Assembly: GCA_019188255.1 (NCBI GenBank)
Contig: JAETXT010000002.1
Location: 558,001 to 622,000, forward strand
Length of the DNA stretch: 64,000 nucleotides
Source: Verticillium longisporum
Lineage: Eukaryota; Ascomycota; Sordariomycetes; Glomerellales; Plectosphaerellaceae
Direction of reading: 5' to 3'
Positions 1 through 11,152 of the stretch are shown here, one piece after another; position 1 is the stretch's first letter; every line of letters begins with the position of its first letter. The position numbers and the translations under genes are program-made. Below the pieces are notes generated by a model, which was not told where the DNA came from, did no database searches, and was given only the letters and a program-made list of their open reading frames with translations.

Positions 1-735
1 TCCAGTCCTCGCCCCCCTTGGGCGCCGGCGCGGGGCCGGGCACCAGCTTGCCGATGAGATTGGCAATCTTGACGGCGCCGGCGAGCACGCCGCAAGCGAG
101 GGCGCAGAACCAGAAGCGCTGGGCCTCGACGTTGATGGTGGCGGCGCGGGCGTCGCCGAAGAGGGCGGCGCCGGGGACGCCGAGCATGTCGGGCAGGGTG
201 ATGGTCTCGAGGAGGCTGAAGACGCCCATGAGGGACGAGGCGATGATGTCGAGGTGGACCTCGAGGGGCTGGGGGTCGGCGACGGCGCGGGCGACGAGCG
301 CGTAGGCCGTGGAGAAGGAGCGGGCAAAGTTGAAGGTGCGCAATGCGCGGCGCGTGATGTTGACCTGGGCCTTGAGCGGGTCGAGGGTCAGGGCGGTGAG
401 GCGCGGGGAGGGCGGGGCGCCGGCGGTGAAGAAGGGGTAGAGGGCTGGGAGGAGGAGGGGGTAGGCGAGGAATATCTGGAAGATGGCCTGGACACCGCGG
501 AGGAGACGTTCGAGGCCGACTGTTGGTGGTCAGTCATATTTTTGAAGATGAGGGGTCATGATTGAGGGACTCTGATGGAAGGTGTTGCGACGTCTCAACA
601 GGAATTTCCCGTGGTGAAAGAACATGAGGCCACTCAACCTATGCCACCTTATGTTTCGGCTGAGTGAAGTATGAAAGCACACTTACAGATGTCGGTTCCG
701 AAGGAGATGAACTGCTCGATCACATGTGACATCAT
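1..735 (-). CDS. PEX11-type peroxisomal membrane protein (3' end off window)
   Basis: Probable PEX11-family protein (PEX11C-like), which shapes and divides peroxisomal membranes. The start is the double Met at 735 or 732. Exon 1 is 687-735 and exon 2 is 1-519, which leaves a 167-nt intron (donor GTAAGT, acceptor CAACAG). Splicing joins an N-terminus beginning MMSHVIEQFISFG to FGLERLLRGVQAIFQ, which is the amphipathic opening seen in PEX11 proteins (an EQF...F segment followed by GLERxxRxxQ). Downstream come hydrophobic segments (FLAYPLLLPALYPFF) and an Arg-rich RRALRTFNFARSFS helix, then FWFCALACGVLAG near the window edge. The C-terminus lies beyond position 1. The family call rests on motif resemblance. 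The long intron is the least certain part of the model. Confidence 0.72.
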
Positions 736-1344
736 GTCTACGGCGGTTGGGCCCAGTGCCACGTGCGATGAAGGTGCTTAGACGTTGGGAGATGAGTGAC
801 GCACAGTGTCGGCCGAGACCACCAGATCAGTCATAAGTATGTTAAAAGATGACGGGAGGATAAATGTCAAATTGAGGCTGGCAATAACGGTGAGGTAGGC
901 TGCAAGGGCTCGCCTCGTGTTGTTGTTTGAGGTTAGCCTTTAGCTCCTGTTTTCCCAGCCATTCGCCCAATCGGAATGGTTGGGGTGGATGGGAGTCAAG
1001 GCAGATGATAAGCACCCCGGCACCATGATACGATAATGGGATTTACGTTGCAACAAGATAGGTAGAGGCATATATCAAACCATCTGGAATGCTGCCAAGA
1101 GTGCCAGTCGAGTAGTGAGTGGTCTTCGAGGACCAGGGCCAAAACCGCGGTACTGCGAGGCGTCATTCGGACCAAAGCCCAGAGTCACAGGACCAAGAAG
1201 CCCCGACAAAACGCTAGAACGGATTCTCTTGTTACAACAAACGAACACCACAGCTTTAAAGTCTACCAAACTAGGTACGGAACACATATGTACAAGCCCT
1301 TGGGCTGCCGATACCAGCCTCCTTTTTCCATTCTGAGGCACCCT
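736..1344. other. intergenic: PEX11-like promoter and nuo-51 3' flank
   Basis: No coding signal found on either strand. The short open frames here overlap one another on opposite strands and have no recognisable motif. The segment should hold the promoter of the PEX11-like gene (start 735, minus) and the 3' end of the complex I gene (stop 1345, minus). Confidence 0.5.
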
Positions 1345-1697
1345 TTACTGGCCGGGGGCGACCAGCTTGCCCTGCGCGCGCGCAGTCGGCTCCCAACCAC
1401 CAGCCAGCGCGTTGCCGCCGTTCTGCGCGGCGTACTCCGCCATCCTCGCCTCAAGCTCGGGACGGAAGTGACGAATCAGGCCCTGCAGCGGCCAAGCGAA
1501 AGCCTCACCCAGAGCTGTGCCTCAGTTAGTATGCATGCGATGGAAATCTAAGTGAAGAGGAGAACGTACCGCAAATAGTGTGACCCTCGACCTGCTTGGT
1601 CAGCTCCTGGAGCATGTCAATCTCCCGCGGGCGGCCCTGGCCCTTCTCGAAACGCTTCATGATCTGGTCGGTCCACTTGCTGCCCTCGCGGCAGGGT

Positions 1698-1729
<32 letters not shown>

Positions 1730-2887
1730 ATGGGACAGGCGGCTGATGGCGCGGACGACATCGGTGCTCTTGTCCATGACGATAACGGCAGCAGTGCCGA
1801 GACCCGACTGGCTGTCCTTGAGGGCGTCAAAGTCCATCAGCTGGTTGTCGCAGACATCCTTGGGCAGAATGGGCGTCGAAGAGCCACCGGGAATGACGGC
1901 AAGGAGGTTGTCCCAGCCGCCACGAACACCGCCGCAGTGCTTCTCGATGAGCTCACGCAGAGGGATGGACATCTCCTCCTCGACAGTGACGGGGTTGTTG
2001 ACGTGGCCGGAAATGCAGAAAAGCTTGGTGCCCTGATTACGCTCGCGGCCAAAGCCGGCGAACCAGTTGCCGCCGCGACGGCAGATCGTTGGCGCGACAG
2101 CAATGGTCTCGACGTTGGCGACGGTGGAAGGGCAGCCGAAGAGACCGACGGCGGCAGGGAAGGGAGGCTTGAGACGGGGCTTGCCAGGCTTGCCCTCGAG
2201 GGACTCGATGAGGGAGGTCTCCTCACCGCAGACGTAGGCACCGGCACCACGGTGGACGTAGACGTCAAAGTCATATCCAGATCCGCACGCGTTCTTGCCG
2301 ATCAGCCCGTCCTTGTACGCTTCGTTGATGGCAGTCTGGAGGACAGCAGCCTCGTGGTAGAACTCGCCACGGATATAAATGTAGGCGGCGGTAGCGTTCA
2401 TGGCACGACCGGCGACGAGGCATCCCTCGATGAGCTTGTGGGGGTCCTTTCGCATAATCTCGCGGTCCTTGCAGGTTCCGGGCTCTCCCTCATCGGCGTT
2501 GACGACCAGGTATCGGGGCTTGGTGTCCTTGTCCCAGTCCTTGAAGTTCATGAACGACTACCACTGTCAGCACGCGTCGTTATGCAAGAGCATAGCACAA
2601 TCGCCACCTACCCATTTCAGGCCAGAAGGGAAACCAGCACCACCACGTCCTCGCAGGCCGGACGCCTTGACTTCGCTGATGATCCACTCGTGTCCCTTGG
2701 CGAGAATCTCCTTCGTCTTGTGCCAGTCACCCATCTTCTTCGCGGACGCAAGCGTCGGCGGCAGGCGGCCGTTAAGGTTCTGGAAAATGCGGTCGCTGTC
2801 CTTGAGACCGCCGTAGCTGCTACGGACGGTGGCGTAGTTGCGAGCCATGTTGGCCGCGGTCGCGGGTAACCGCTGTGATGTCGACAT
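1345..2887 (-). CDS. nuo-51: NADH:ubiquinone oxidoreductase 51-kDa (FMN) subunit, complex I
   Basis: NDUFV1/NuoF homologue. It binds FMN, accepts electrons from NADH and passes them to a 4Fe-4S cluster in the peripheral arm of mitochondrial complex I. Exons are 2612-2887, 1570-2557 and 1345-1514, with introns of 54 and 55 nt; all joins are in frame and give 477 aa. Visible signatures are a Ser/Arg-rich presequence, the Gly-rich FMN/NADH loop [43 protein letters not shown], and the cluster ligands [12 protein letters not shown] plus the later HTIC Cys. The last exon encodes [20 protein letters not shown]. Length matches the family (about 490 aa). The start at 2887 gives a plausible mitochondrial presequence, but a slightly longer N-terminus cannot be excluded. 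The gene is head to head with dynactin p27. Confidence 0.97.
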
Positions 2888-3366
2888 CGTGTCGCGGGAG
2901 CGCAGAGTCTGTGAATTTGAGTGTCGGTTTTGTCGTCAGGCCTGAGCTCGTGATCGAATTGCCCGGGTGGCGTTGACGAATTGAGGGTCCCGGCAGGGAG
3001 GGGCGTCGATGAAGGGTCGGATTTGAGGTTGTCCTGGAGCTTGCGAGGTTTCGGCAACCTCCAGATGATCTTGATGACGCCTGGATTTTGGGGCATTATG
3101 ATTGGGCAATGGGCCGGTGTCTGCACGTGACCTGGACTCTGCTTACCTGATCGAAGCTTTTGCAAGGCCCCTGGTTGGCAAGGTTGAGTCGTGATCCATT
3201 CCAGCATCGCGAGATGGTCGGAAAGTGGTCCAAGCTTCCTTCGAACGATGCGGGATGCCATCTAGGGCAACCTCGTTGCGAGTGCAACAAGAGGGGAGCA
3301 TGGAGCTCTAGTACTCTTCACGTTCCATACTACCGGATTGCGACAACATCACGGTTAAGTGTCGCC
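2888..3366. promoter_or_regulatory. shared divergent promoter region, nuo-51 / dynactin p27
   Basis: A 479-bp gap separates the start codons of two divergently transcribed housekeeping genes, so both promoters must lie here or overlap. I see no clear TATA box. The small open frames in this interval (for example 2617-3261 minus) are shadows. Confidence 0.5.
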
Positions 3367-4012
3367 ATGTCTTCTACCACCAGCAAGCGTCGTTCGATCA
3401 TTCCCCCCGTCTCCAGCTCAGGGCCCCAAGCTCCCCTCAACGCATCTTCCTCCTCCAAGATCTCCGACAATAGCATCTTGACCGGCAGCCACTCGATCAC
3501 AGTTCAGTCCGAAACGATCATCCATCCGCGAGCCAAGCTAGAGTCAGTGAGCGGGAGCATCTACGTCGGAAGAAGGTGCATCATCCACGAGCGTACACAT
3601 ATTGGCCTCAGCGACGGCGACGAGGGCAGCGGAGGGGTAACATTGGGGGACTACGTCACCGTCGAGGTCGGCACGGTGATCGAGGCCGGCGGTACAGATA
3701 TTGGCGACGGCACTGTGGTCGGCGTCCGATCTCGAATCGGCAGTGGTGCCGTCATTGGCAAAGTATTCCCCCCGAAGCATTACACGCGATTGATACGTGC
3801 TAATCCTCCAGAACTGCACCATCACACCCCAGACGGTGATCAGGGCCGGTGAGAAGATCCCTGACTTCACAGTGGTGTTTTCAAACGGGCGCCGCCGAAC
3901 AGACAAGCGGGATGTCGTCGATCTGAAGCACAGGGCGCAGGCAAAACAGGTCGATGTATTGCGGAAACTGATCCCAACGAACCCTTTACGACGTCAAGCG
4001 GCAGCTGAGTAG
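3367..4012 (+). CDS. dynactin subunit p27 (DCTN6-like)
   Basis: Left-handed beta-helix subunit of the dynactin pointed-end complex, which adapts cytoplasmic dynein to cargo such as endosomes. Exons are 3367-3762 and 3812-4012, separated by a 49-nt intron (GTATTC...CTCCAG); the product is 198 aa. A Ser/Pro-rich N-terminus is followed by imperfect hexapeptide repeats (SGSIYVGRRCIIHERTHIGL, GGVTLGDYVTVEVGTVIEAG, TDIGDGTVVGVRSRIGSGAV, NCTITPQTVIRAG). The ending, IPDFTVVFSNGRRRTDKR, is typical of p27. The Ser/Pro-rich start and low resemblance to p25 favour DCTN6 over DCTN5. The start at 3367 is the Met closest to the conserved part. Confidence 0.88.
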
Positions 4013-4456
4013 CAACCGCAACTGCCGTCGGAAGCGAGAACAGAAACTTGATCATACTTGTCCCATTTTCAGCCTCATGATACCCAAATACACAAAATCA
4101 CAACGACCTCGAGTTGTTCCTATGTCCAGTCGTCTATTGTGTTCCGGATAAAACCACTAGACAGCCTCGTTTGTTGGTGGCAAGAAGACCTGCTCGTCAT
4201 GCATGGTCGACTGCTCAACTGCATCGTAAGCGCCTGCACATGGCACATGTCTATCACCTATCACGCTTGCATCATTGGCTCGGCCACAGTAAGGCACACC
4301 AACGGGCAGACTGGCATGCTTCACGTGGTATATATGCAGCCTGATCTCCGTCCCGAGTGGGCCCGAGACCTTGCACTGCGCTCCCTTTGCTTCTCTCTTC
4401 TCTCTGTCTTCATCCACTGTGCCCATTCATTCCTGACAGACCAAGAATGACCCAAC
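4013..4456. other. intergenic 4013-4456
   Basis: No supported gene. It contains the 3' flank of dynactin p27 and the promoter of the ankyrin protein. A TATATG-like element (about 4328-4336) lies some 120 bp upstream of that start. Confidence 0.4.
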
Positions 4457-7400
4457 ATGGCCGAAGTATTCGGCATCGTCTCCGCTGGCGTGGGCATCGT
4501 GGCGTTCATAGGCCAGGTGTCTGCTACTCTTGAAAAGGTGAGCGACGCTCATCAGTTCATCAAGGGCAAGGCTGCTGAAGAGACCGCGTCTTTACGAACC
4601 CAACTCCACCTCCTCCAGATCATACTGCAGACTTTGCAACCAGGAGATGACAATGACATGGATGTCCTTTTAACGGGCTACCACTGGCATCAGTTCAATA
4701 CCATACAAACATCCTTGAGCAAGCTCTCTACAAAGCTGCACGAAAGACTTGAGTCCTCTTCGTCACTTCGCCGCCCAAATTGGACACTAGTCAGCAACAA
4801 GGTCGATCGACAACTGCGAGAAGAGATAACAAATGCAAATCTGAAGGTCCAGGCCTTGATTCAGGTCATGCTTTTGCACGCGTAAGTAGTTGTATCGACT
4901 GCAGTCGGACGGCGTAACTCATTGGGTGTTGCAGTGTTGTTAGGCCGCGCCAAGGTCAACCGAAACCTAGCATCGAAGTGCATGAATTGCCGCCAATCGA
5001 GGTTCCGATAGAAGATCTCTGCATCACCGATACTACATCTGACAACATGGTACTTGTTCAATCCTCGACCGAGCAAGCTAGGTCTGAAACAGTCGCTGTG
5101 AACAAGAGCGAGGAAGAGGTCGAAACAACATGCAAGCCCAACACTCTCACCTCGAGAACGACCAGGTGTATTGGACGACCGCGTCGAAACAACCTCTACA
5201 CTTGTAGCAATCCAGGCTGCTGCTGTAAATGTCATATCACAGCAAAGATCGAGAGCAGGTTCTGGGGGTTCGAATACACACCTCTGTCCATTTATCTCAG
5301 CGACTGCGACATTAGCCTGTGCAACTCTCGGAGGGTGCGGCTGGGTTTTCGGGCAGCCTTCTCGCAGTATGGCATTCCTTGGGCTGTATCAATTGGATTC
5401 GAGGCCCTCTCAGAGGCAGGGGTGCGTACCTTGCAGCCGACACTCCGGGTCCAGCAGGTTGTCAAGTATACTTCGCCGGGCTTTCAGATAGTGTGGCTAG
5501 CGAAAGCAAGATTTATTACTGTTGACCAAGCTCAAGAGCAACTTTCGGACTTCTTTCGAAGAGAACCCACGGCAAGAAATCACGTCAATCCGTCGGGCAA
5601 TGGTTACCTCGAGGTACAAGTCTCTCACCGGTTGTGGTACTCAGCTCATAATATTGACTTCGGTACAGGCCATGGTCAAACTATTTTCGGGAACTTCTTC
5701 CCCGAGAGATTATCTTGGTCTCGCGAAGTTCATTGCGGACAGCCTCGGTTGTCAACACAATGCAGACGCAGAGTATGTCCCTTTTCATGACAAGAATATG
5801 GGTAAAGTGCTGACACTGAAACATTATTTTGGCTATCTGTGCAAAGGAGCGCGATGACGAGTCACGTGGTCATTTCTTACAGCTTCTGCTGGAATGTGGC
5901 TATGATCCAAGCAACATTGCCTGGCCATCTATAAAACTTGACTGGATCTACTGTCGGGTTGACCGACAAGGAGATCCGTTTTTTTTTTAGCTTTTGGTCC
6001 AAACTGATTGCAAACAGTCCCGGTTAGCTCCAAGACTGCTTTGCCATAAACAAGTTTTTCACGATTGCTGATCGGCTTTATTTCAGGGCTTGTTTTACCA
6101 GGACTTCTCGAAGCTATATTGAATAAGTCCATCGCAGAAACAACTGTTTGGATCCAGAGGACGCCTGATTTGGAGGCTTGCATGACTCACCTAGGTCAAA
6201 CCCCACTGCACCTCGCCGTCGTCGACGATCAGATCCTGGACCTGGTCTTGAACAGTGGACATAATGTTGATGCTATGGACAGCTTCGAAAACACTCCCCT
6301 TATCTACGCCATCAGGTTGGGACGGTGGTATGCAGTATCGAGACTGTTGACTCATGGTGCCAGTCTTTCAATGGATACTAGACGGACTTTCGCATGGCTA
6401 ATGTTTTCCAACGAGGACCTCGACATGGTGTCCAACGCCCTGGCTCTAATTCAAAAACTCCGTGGAGCTGATGTCGCACAGACTGTTATTGGAGAAATGA
6501 TGCACACTTATTTTGAGTTAAATTGCTTTCACCGCTCTCAAAATTACAAGATCCACCATATCTACGACATGCTCAAGGGACGGTGGACAAGTTCTTCGAT
6601 GAACAAGTGTGAGGTCCGCGGCGAAAGCATCATGCATGCAGTTCCAACGGTGCAGGAAGCGCGGAATCTTGTCCAAAAAGGCTTCAACAGATTTGATTCG
6701 GCTGGCCTTAACGGGCGGTTGGCCATTCATAGGCATGCTGCACGTGGACAGGACTCTCTCGTTGGCTTTTGTATCGAGCACGGATCAAGCTTGGATCACA
6801 AGGACAAGTACGGGCGTACTGCTCTCTCACAGGCCTTCTCGCATCTGAGATTATTTTGGAGGTACCGCATGTGTTTGGGCATGCTTTCATCCAGACATAT
6901 TTTACGCACCAGCGCCAACGTCAGAAAAGGAGGCAGGTGCAAATGCGTCTGCACTTCCGCAGATATCGGCTGTTCATCTGCCGAGAAGCTGATTCATGGG
7001 GATATCATAAATTCGAGCGATCCCGGCTGCCCACCATGGATTATCGCTCTTGAATACCAGTCTCTCCTAGGCGACTTTCAGGGCGCTCGATCAAGCCGCA
7101 CGGCATTACTTGGTGTGATAAGAAGACTGGAATTCGATGCTTTGCGCATGACACATGCTTGTCGATGTTGCAGAAACAGTTGCGATACGATACGGAGTCA
7201 CATTTACATTGACGAAAGCCTTGTTGAGGAATCGCACCTTTTACAGCGTCTCGACAACAGCATGATGGATCTTCATGCAAGGCCTCTATCGACTTTGCAA
7301 CGCGAATTTCTGCTCCGCTTCAAGCAATCTCCGGCAGCTCGTCTGAACGAATGGAGCAGACGTCCAACACCAGCGAATTGGCAGGTAAGCAAACAAAGTC

Positions 7401-7875
7401 TCATCAGCGTATCGAGCTTTGCTACCAAGAATTTTAGTGTGGCCGTGATTGGATTTTAGATTCCGACAAGGATGAGATCAAGATTGTGTGGAACGACAGT
7501 CCTCCAGAACCAGAAACTCTCGAGCAAAGTCTAACTTGCGATTTGGCGATCTACGTTACGTCCCTGGAGCGGCAATGGAACAAGCTTCAGAGTCAGCCAT
7601 TGGATCTCTTCCCCAAGGGCTGGTATGCAAGACGGATCAGGTGGCTTGTCGAGGTAATGCGGGTGTTTGAGGTCAGTGTCGAAGAAGTGGCCCAGACACT
7701 TCGTCTGGGAGAAGCATGCATATTCCCCCCGTTTTTCGGGTGTCTCCCAAGCACTCAGCATGAACGAGACCTCTGGACGGTCCACTTTGTCTCCTCTGTT
7801 GGTGAGGCTGTATCCGACGCAGATGACAGCGACAGTGGTGTCGAGGATTGGGAGAGCTGTGGCTCAGCAGACTAA
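4457..7875 (+). CDS. HeLo-like/ankyrin-repeat protein (STAND-associated N-terminus)
   Basis: Proposed exons: 4457-4881, 4935-5613, 5669-5772, 5847-6022, 6087-7384, 7438-7875 (about 1039 aa). The N-terminus (MAEVFGIVSAGVGIVAFIGQ) resembles the Helo_like_N/SesA-type helical domain that begins many fungal STAND and cell-death proteins. A middle domain has the Cys cluster CSNPGCCCKCH, then FWGFEYTPLSIYLSDCD, YGIPWAV, KYTSPGFQIVW and HVNPSGNGYLE. This block is shared by many fungal proteins, but I know no established name for it. Ankyrin-like units lie near residues 490-560 (GQTPLHLAV) and 665-715 (GRTALSQAF). No NACHT or NB-ARC domain is seen. Exon 4 is problematic: its conserved reading (LLLECGYDPSNIAWPS) is out of frame with both flanking exons, and the flanking frame meets a TAA inside the exon. 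A 10-T run at 5979-5988 marks one shift. Regulation or heterokaryon-incompatibility roles are inference only. Confidence 0.75.
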
Positions 7876-8326
7876 TGTATGGCCTACTTGGAAAACAGCA
7901 GGGGATTAGCGTAATGAAAACTTCGGAGATACTTGCGTCCATCCAGCAATGAAACGGGACGTGTTATACACGACGTCGTGGTGAATGGGGATGCCCAGGG
8001 CCAGACTCTAAGTCGATGCCACATAACGAACGAGCCACACTGGCAAGGGTTCCCAAGCTCGCCGAAGAACCGTTTAAATTTAAGCCTGCCTTACCGACCT
8101 GGATGGAGACTTTATTCGAGGGTCCGCCATCAATCTGATACGAGCAAATCGCCCCATTCACGGAAGGAACTCGCCAAGGTCCCTCCGGCGGCGCATTCTG
8201 TCCTCCACCGTCAAAGAAAAAAGTTCTCTCCATGTCAGGTCTCACCTCTTCCATTGCAGCTCTTTACAAAAAGCTCCCAATGACCACGACAAGGACTTTT
8301 TTCCCGAGCCGACTCTGGCAGTCAAG
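7876..8326. other. intergenic 7876-8326
   Basis: No coding signal beyond short overlapping frames. The segment presumably carries the ankyrin-gene 3' flank and the promoter of the MBOAT-like gene, with a TTTAAATTTAA stretch about 250 bp upstream of that start. Confidence 0.4.
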
Positions 8327-9580
8327 ATGCACATCGCCCTGCTCCATTTCCTGCTGGTCCCCACACTCGCGATCGCAGCCCTAAACGCCACGCCGATCCC
8401 CCGCGTCTTCCTCTTCGCCCTGTTAGCCCACCAGGCATGGCTCACGACGCAGACCATCGAGGCCGCCAGGCTCGGCACGGCCGCCGGCTTCCCATCGCTG
8501 GACACGCACGTCGCCGACATTGCCATCAAGATCGCCATCCTCGTCACTCTTCACATGGGCGTCGTCCTCTTTCTCGAGCGCATTGTCCTGCCCAAGCGCG
8601 ACACGTGGGCCGGTCAGGTCAAGGAGGGCTACAAGATGGTCTTCAACGGCAGGCGCATCGGCACCACCCGCCTAGCGCCCCAAGTTCCCATTCTTGAAAG
8701 CGAAGCCATGACCCTCGTGACGCGAAAAGATGATGAGGTCTTGCTCCAGCGCCAGCAGCAGTCGCAAGGAAGCAGCTTTCACGACCGCGTGGGCACCGTC
8801 CGCTGCGAACCCCGGGTCCGCTTCGTCCTTCGTCGCCTTTCCCTCGCGCTCCTCCTCGCGCTCCTCGAGTTCGGCATCAAGCCGGCGCTGCTGCGCCTCT
8901 ATTTGCCCACGACATACGATGACTTTGTCCCCGCGAAGGAAGTCTTCTTCCGCCGTCTTCTCCTTCCCGGCCGCGGTCCGACGCCTGACGCCCACGAGGT
9001 GGCTGTGAGACTGTGGATGACGTTTGAGACGACGTGGGCGGCCTACTCCTTTTACACAATGTGGCACTCCCTTGCTTCGGCAGCAGCGGTCGCCGCGGGC
9101 CTCGACCGGCCGCACGAGTGGCCGCCGCTGTTCGGGGACATCAGACAGGCATACTCGCTGCGGCGCTACTGGGTCAAATTCTTCGATCGGCTGATCTACC
9201 GAACCATGTCGGGCTACGCAAAGTTCGTGGGCCGCTGGGTCGGGCTTTGCGACGCCGAGGGGAAGGCCAAGACGGCCTGGAGCCGGTGGGCGTTAAACGG
9301 GATGGTGTTCATGCTGAGCGGCGTATTTCACGCCTGGGCGGCCAAGTGGCAGGGCTACAGATGCGGCTTCTGGGAGGAGATATGGTGGTGGTCTGCGAAT
9401 TTTGTGGCCGTCCTGGGGGAGACGATTGTTTTGGACGGCCTGCGGAGAATGTTCCCGCGATGGTACCATCAGATGGCCGAGGGGAGGACAGCCAGGATTG
9501 CCGGAGGGTTCTGGGTGTGTCTCTTCATCTTTTGGGCTTCGCCGAAATATCTCTACCCAGTCATGATATGCGGCGCCTAG
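8327..9580 (+). CDS. MBOAT/wax-synthase-like membrane O-acyltransferase
   Basis: Single-exon protein of 417 aa with about eight hydrophobic segments. It resembles the fungal wax-synthase-domain branch of MBOAT enzymes, which includes TRI7/AusQ-type acetyltransferases of secondary metabolism. Supporting motifs are HEWPPLFGDIRQAYSLRRYW (the family's W-P-x-F-G...SLRxFW block) and SGVFHAWAA, whose His335 is the likely conserved MBOAT histidine, followed by a final hydrophobic segment (GGFWVCLFIFWASPKYLYP). The block that usually reads FWGxxWHQ here reads YWVKFFDR, so one family histidine appears replaced. The substrate cannot be deduced. The nearest genes are a gamma-glutamyltranspeptidase and a P450, but no core biosynthetic enzyme is visible. 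The start at 8327 begins directly with a hydrophobic signal-anchor. Confidence 0.75.
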   Translation: MHIALLHFLLVPTLAIAALNATPIPRVFLFALLAHQAWLTTQTIEAARLGTAAGFPSLDTHVADIAIKIAILVTLHMGVVLFLERIVLPKRDTWAGQVKEGYKMVFNGRRIGTTRLAPQVPILESEAMTLVTRKDDEVLLQRQQQSQGSSFHDRVGTVRCEPRVRFVLRRLSLALLLALLEFGIKPALLRLYLPTTYDDFVPAKEVFFRRLLLPGRGPTPDAHEVAVRLWMTFETTWAAYSFYTMWHSLASAAAVAAGLDRPHEWPPLFGDIRQAYSLRRYWVKFFDRLIYRTMSGYAKFVGRWVGLCDAEGKAKTAWSRWALNGMVFMLSGVFHAWAAKWQGYRCGFWEEIWWWSANFVAVLGETIVLDGLRRMFPRWYHQMAEGRTARIAGGFWVCLFIFWASPKYLYPVMICGA

Positions 9581-11152
9581 TCAACGAGTGGAATAATCCA
9601 AGATGCAGTCAGTCAATTGCTCCTCAACCGTCTCAGTGATGTTGATGTAAGTTTACAAGTATGCTTGACGTCGCGATATGCTTGCACGCAACTAGCTCCG
9701 GAAAGATCGGCTCAAGATCGCAACGGGGTAGCAGCGGCGAGAGCGGAGACGAGGCTCGAGTCAGGCACTAGCGGGGCCGGCATTCGTGCCGCTCGCTATT
9801 GAAGATATCGAGGCTGGCGGTGATGCCGAACGATAAGAGCGGAGGTTCCAACGCAGAACATGGGTTATCAGTAAGCACCGAAGATGAGCGGCTGCTGGGT
9901 ATGTTGAGAAGGGGGTCCTCGCTGCCTTGAGCCTGAGAGAAAGCTCACAAGAGGAGGGGATTCCTCATTTTCTTACCCTCCTGAATTCTGACGTTCTTGG
10001 CTATGGCGTACTTTCCTTGACATCTGCCAAGCCGAGTCTTGGGTTCTTGGGTTCGAAGGATCGTGGAGAGATTTCTGGGCATCATTGACCTAGGGAAAGG
10101 TGGGAGGATTAGGATGCGGGGATTATAGCCACGCTTGTTCTGTCGAGTCCATGAGGACCTTTCTGTTATCTCATGAGTATGTAATACGATCTCGAGGAGA
10201 AGCGTCGCGTAGATTCACTGGCTCTTTGTAAGACATCTCCGCCGACAAAAATGCCATGCTACGAGAAAAGAGCCCTCCAAGTAAGGTTGCGGGAGGCTTT
10301 TGCTCAGCAGGCGAGCCAGGGGAGTTACAGCGACGTTAGTGGACCCCATCTGCAGATACAGCGATGCCACGCCCAAAACAGCAGGTGGCCGCCCCCCGCA
10401 TGCGCTAACGACTTGGACCGGCAGGGGCCGATTTGCTAATAAGCGGCAAACCGCCAATGCCACTGACGTAACTCCAACCTGTCGTCCCCCGCACCTCAGC
10501 AAAACACCAATGGAAACCCAAGCAAGCCCAAGACTGCTCCTCCAAGGCTGCAACGTCACTTTTCACCACCTTCAACCCTGCCTCCCTGAATGCGGTCTTT
10601 AGGGCCTCCAGCTTACAGAGCCCGCGCGAATGACTCGATATCACCGCTATCGGCGTGAACAATGGCCCTTGACCCAGCAGTCTGGCAGGTCTAGACACGC
10701 ATGTAGGCAAGATCCTACAATGCAACCTGGTCATCACGCGATAGGAGCTTCTTCGCATCTCCGACCACCCCCAAAGCTCCTCCCGCAAATACCCCTCATC
10801 GAGCAGCGATCGGCCGCTTCTGAGTGAACTATTGTCCTGTTTCCGCTTAGTACGACACCCCGTTGTCTGGCACCGGCCAAGATGATGGGCCAATTGCTTC
10901 CAGGGGCGCGACGCGGCGTGCATCGAGCAACCGGTCAACGACCCTCTTGGAGGGTCTTGGAACAGGTGACGATGGCCGGGTCATTGGCACCAGCCGTGTG
11001 GTAAGACAAGGGCGTCTTCAAAAGAAAAGTGATCCCCGAACCATGCTTGATGAACGGAGCTCGCCCGTCCCACGGTTTTCTCCTCTATCTCTTGCTGCCG
11101 ATCAGCTTCTTCTTCGATAGCGGATATTATTTTGTCCCTCTTCTGGTTCGCA
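9581..11152. other. intergenic 9581-11152
   Basis: No gene could be supported. A 177-codon frame on the minus strand (10405-10938) has a locally coding-like stretch (LEALKTAFREAGLKVVKSD) but no recognisable domain, and I could not extend it across splice sites. The rest holds promoter sequence for the downstream gamma-glutamyltranspeptidase. Confidence 0.35.

Noticed and set aside
18..565. Two plus-strand open frames at the left edge
   Set aside because: They are the antisense of the PEX11-like exon, which has a spliced start and family motifs on the minus strand.
1580..2869. A 429-codon plus-strand frame
   Set aside because: It is the exact antisense shadow of nuo-51; GC-rich third positions keep the opposite frame open.
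5260..5275. A GGTTCGAAT string as a possible tRNA T-arm
   Set aside because: No matching acceptor, D or anticodon arms around it; it lies inside a coding exon.
10405..10938. Minus-strand frame of 177 codons with a coding-like patch
   Set aside because: No domain, no convincing splice partners and a biased composition; kept only as a note in the intergenic entry.
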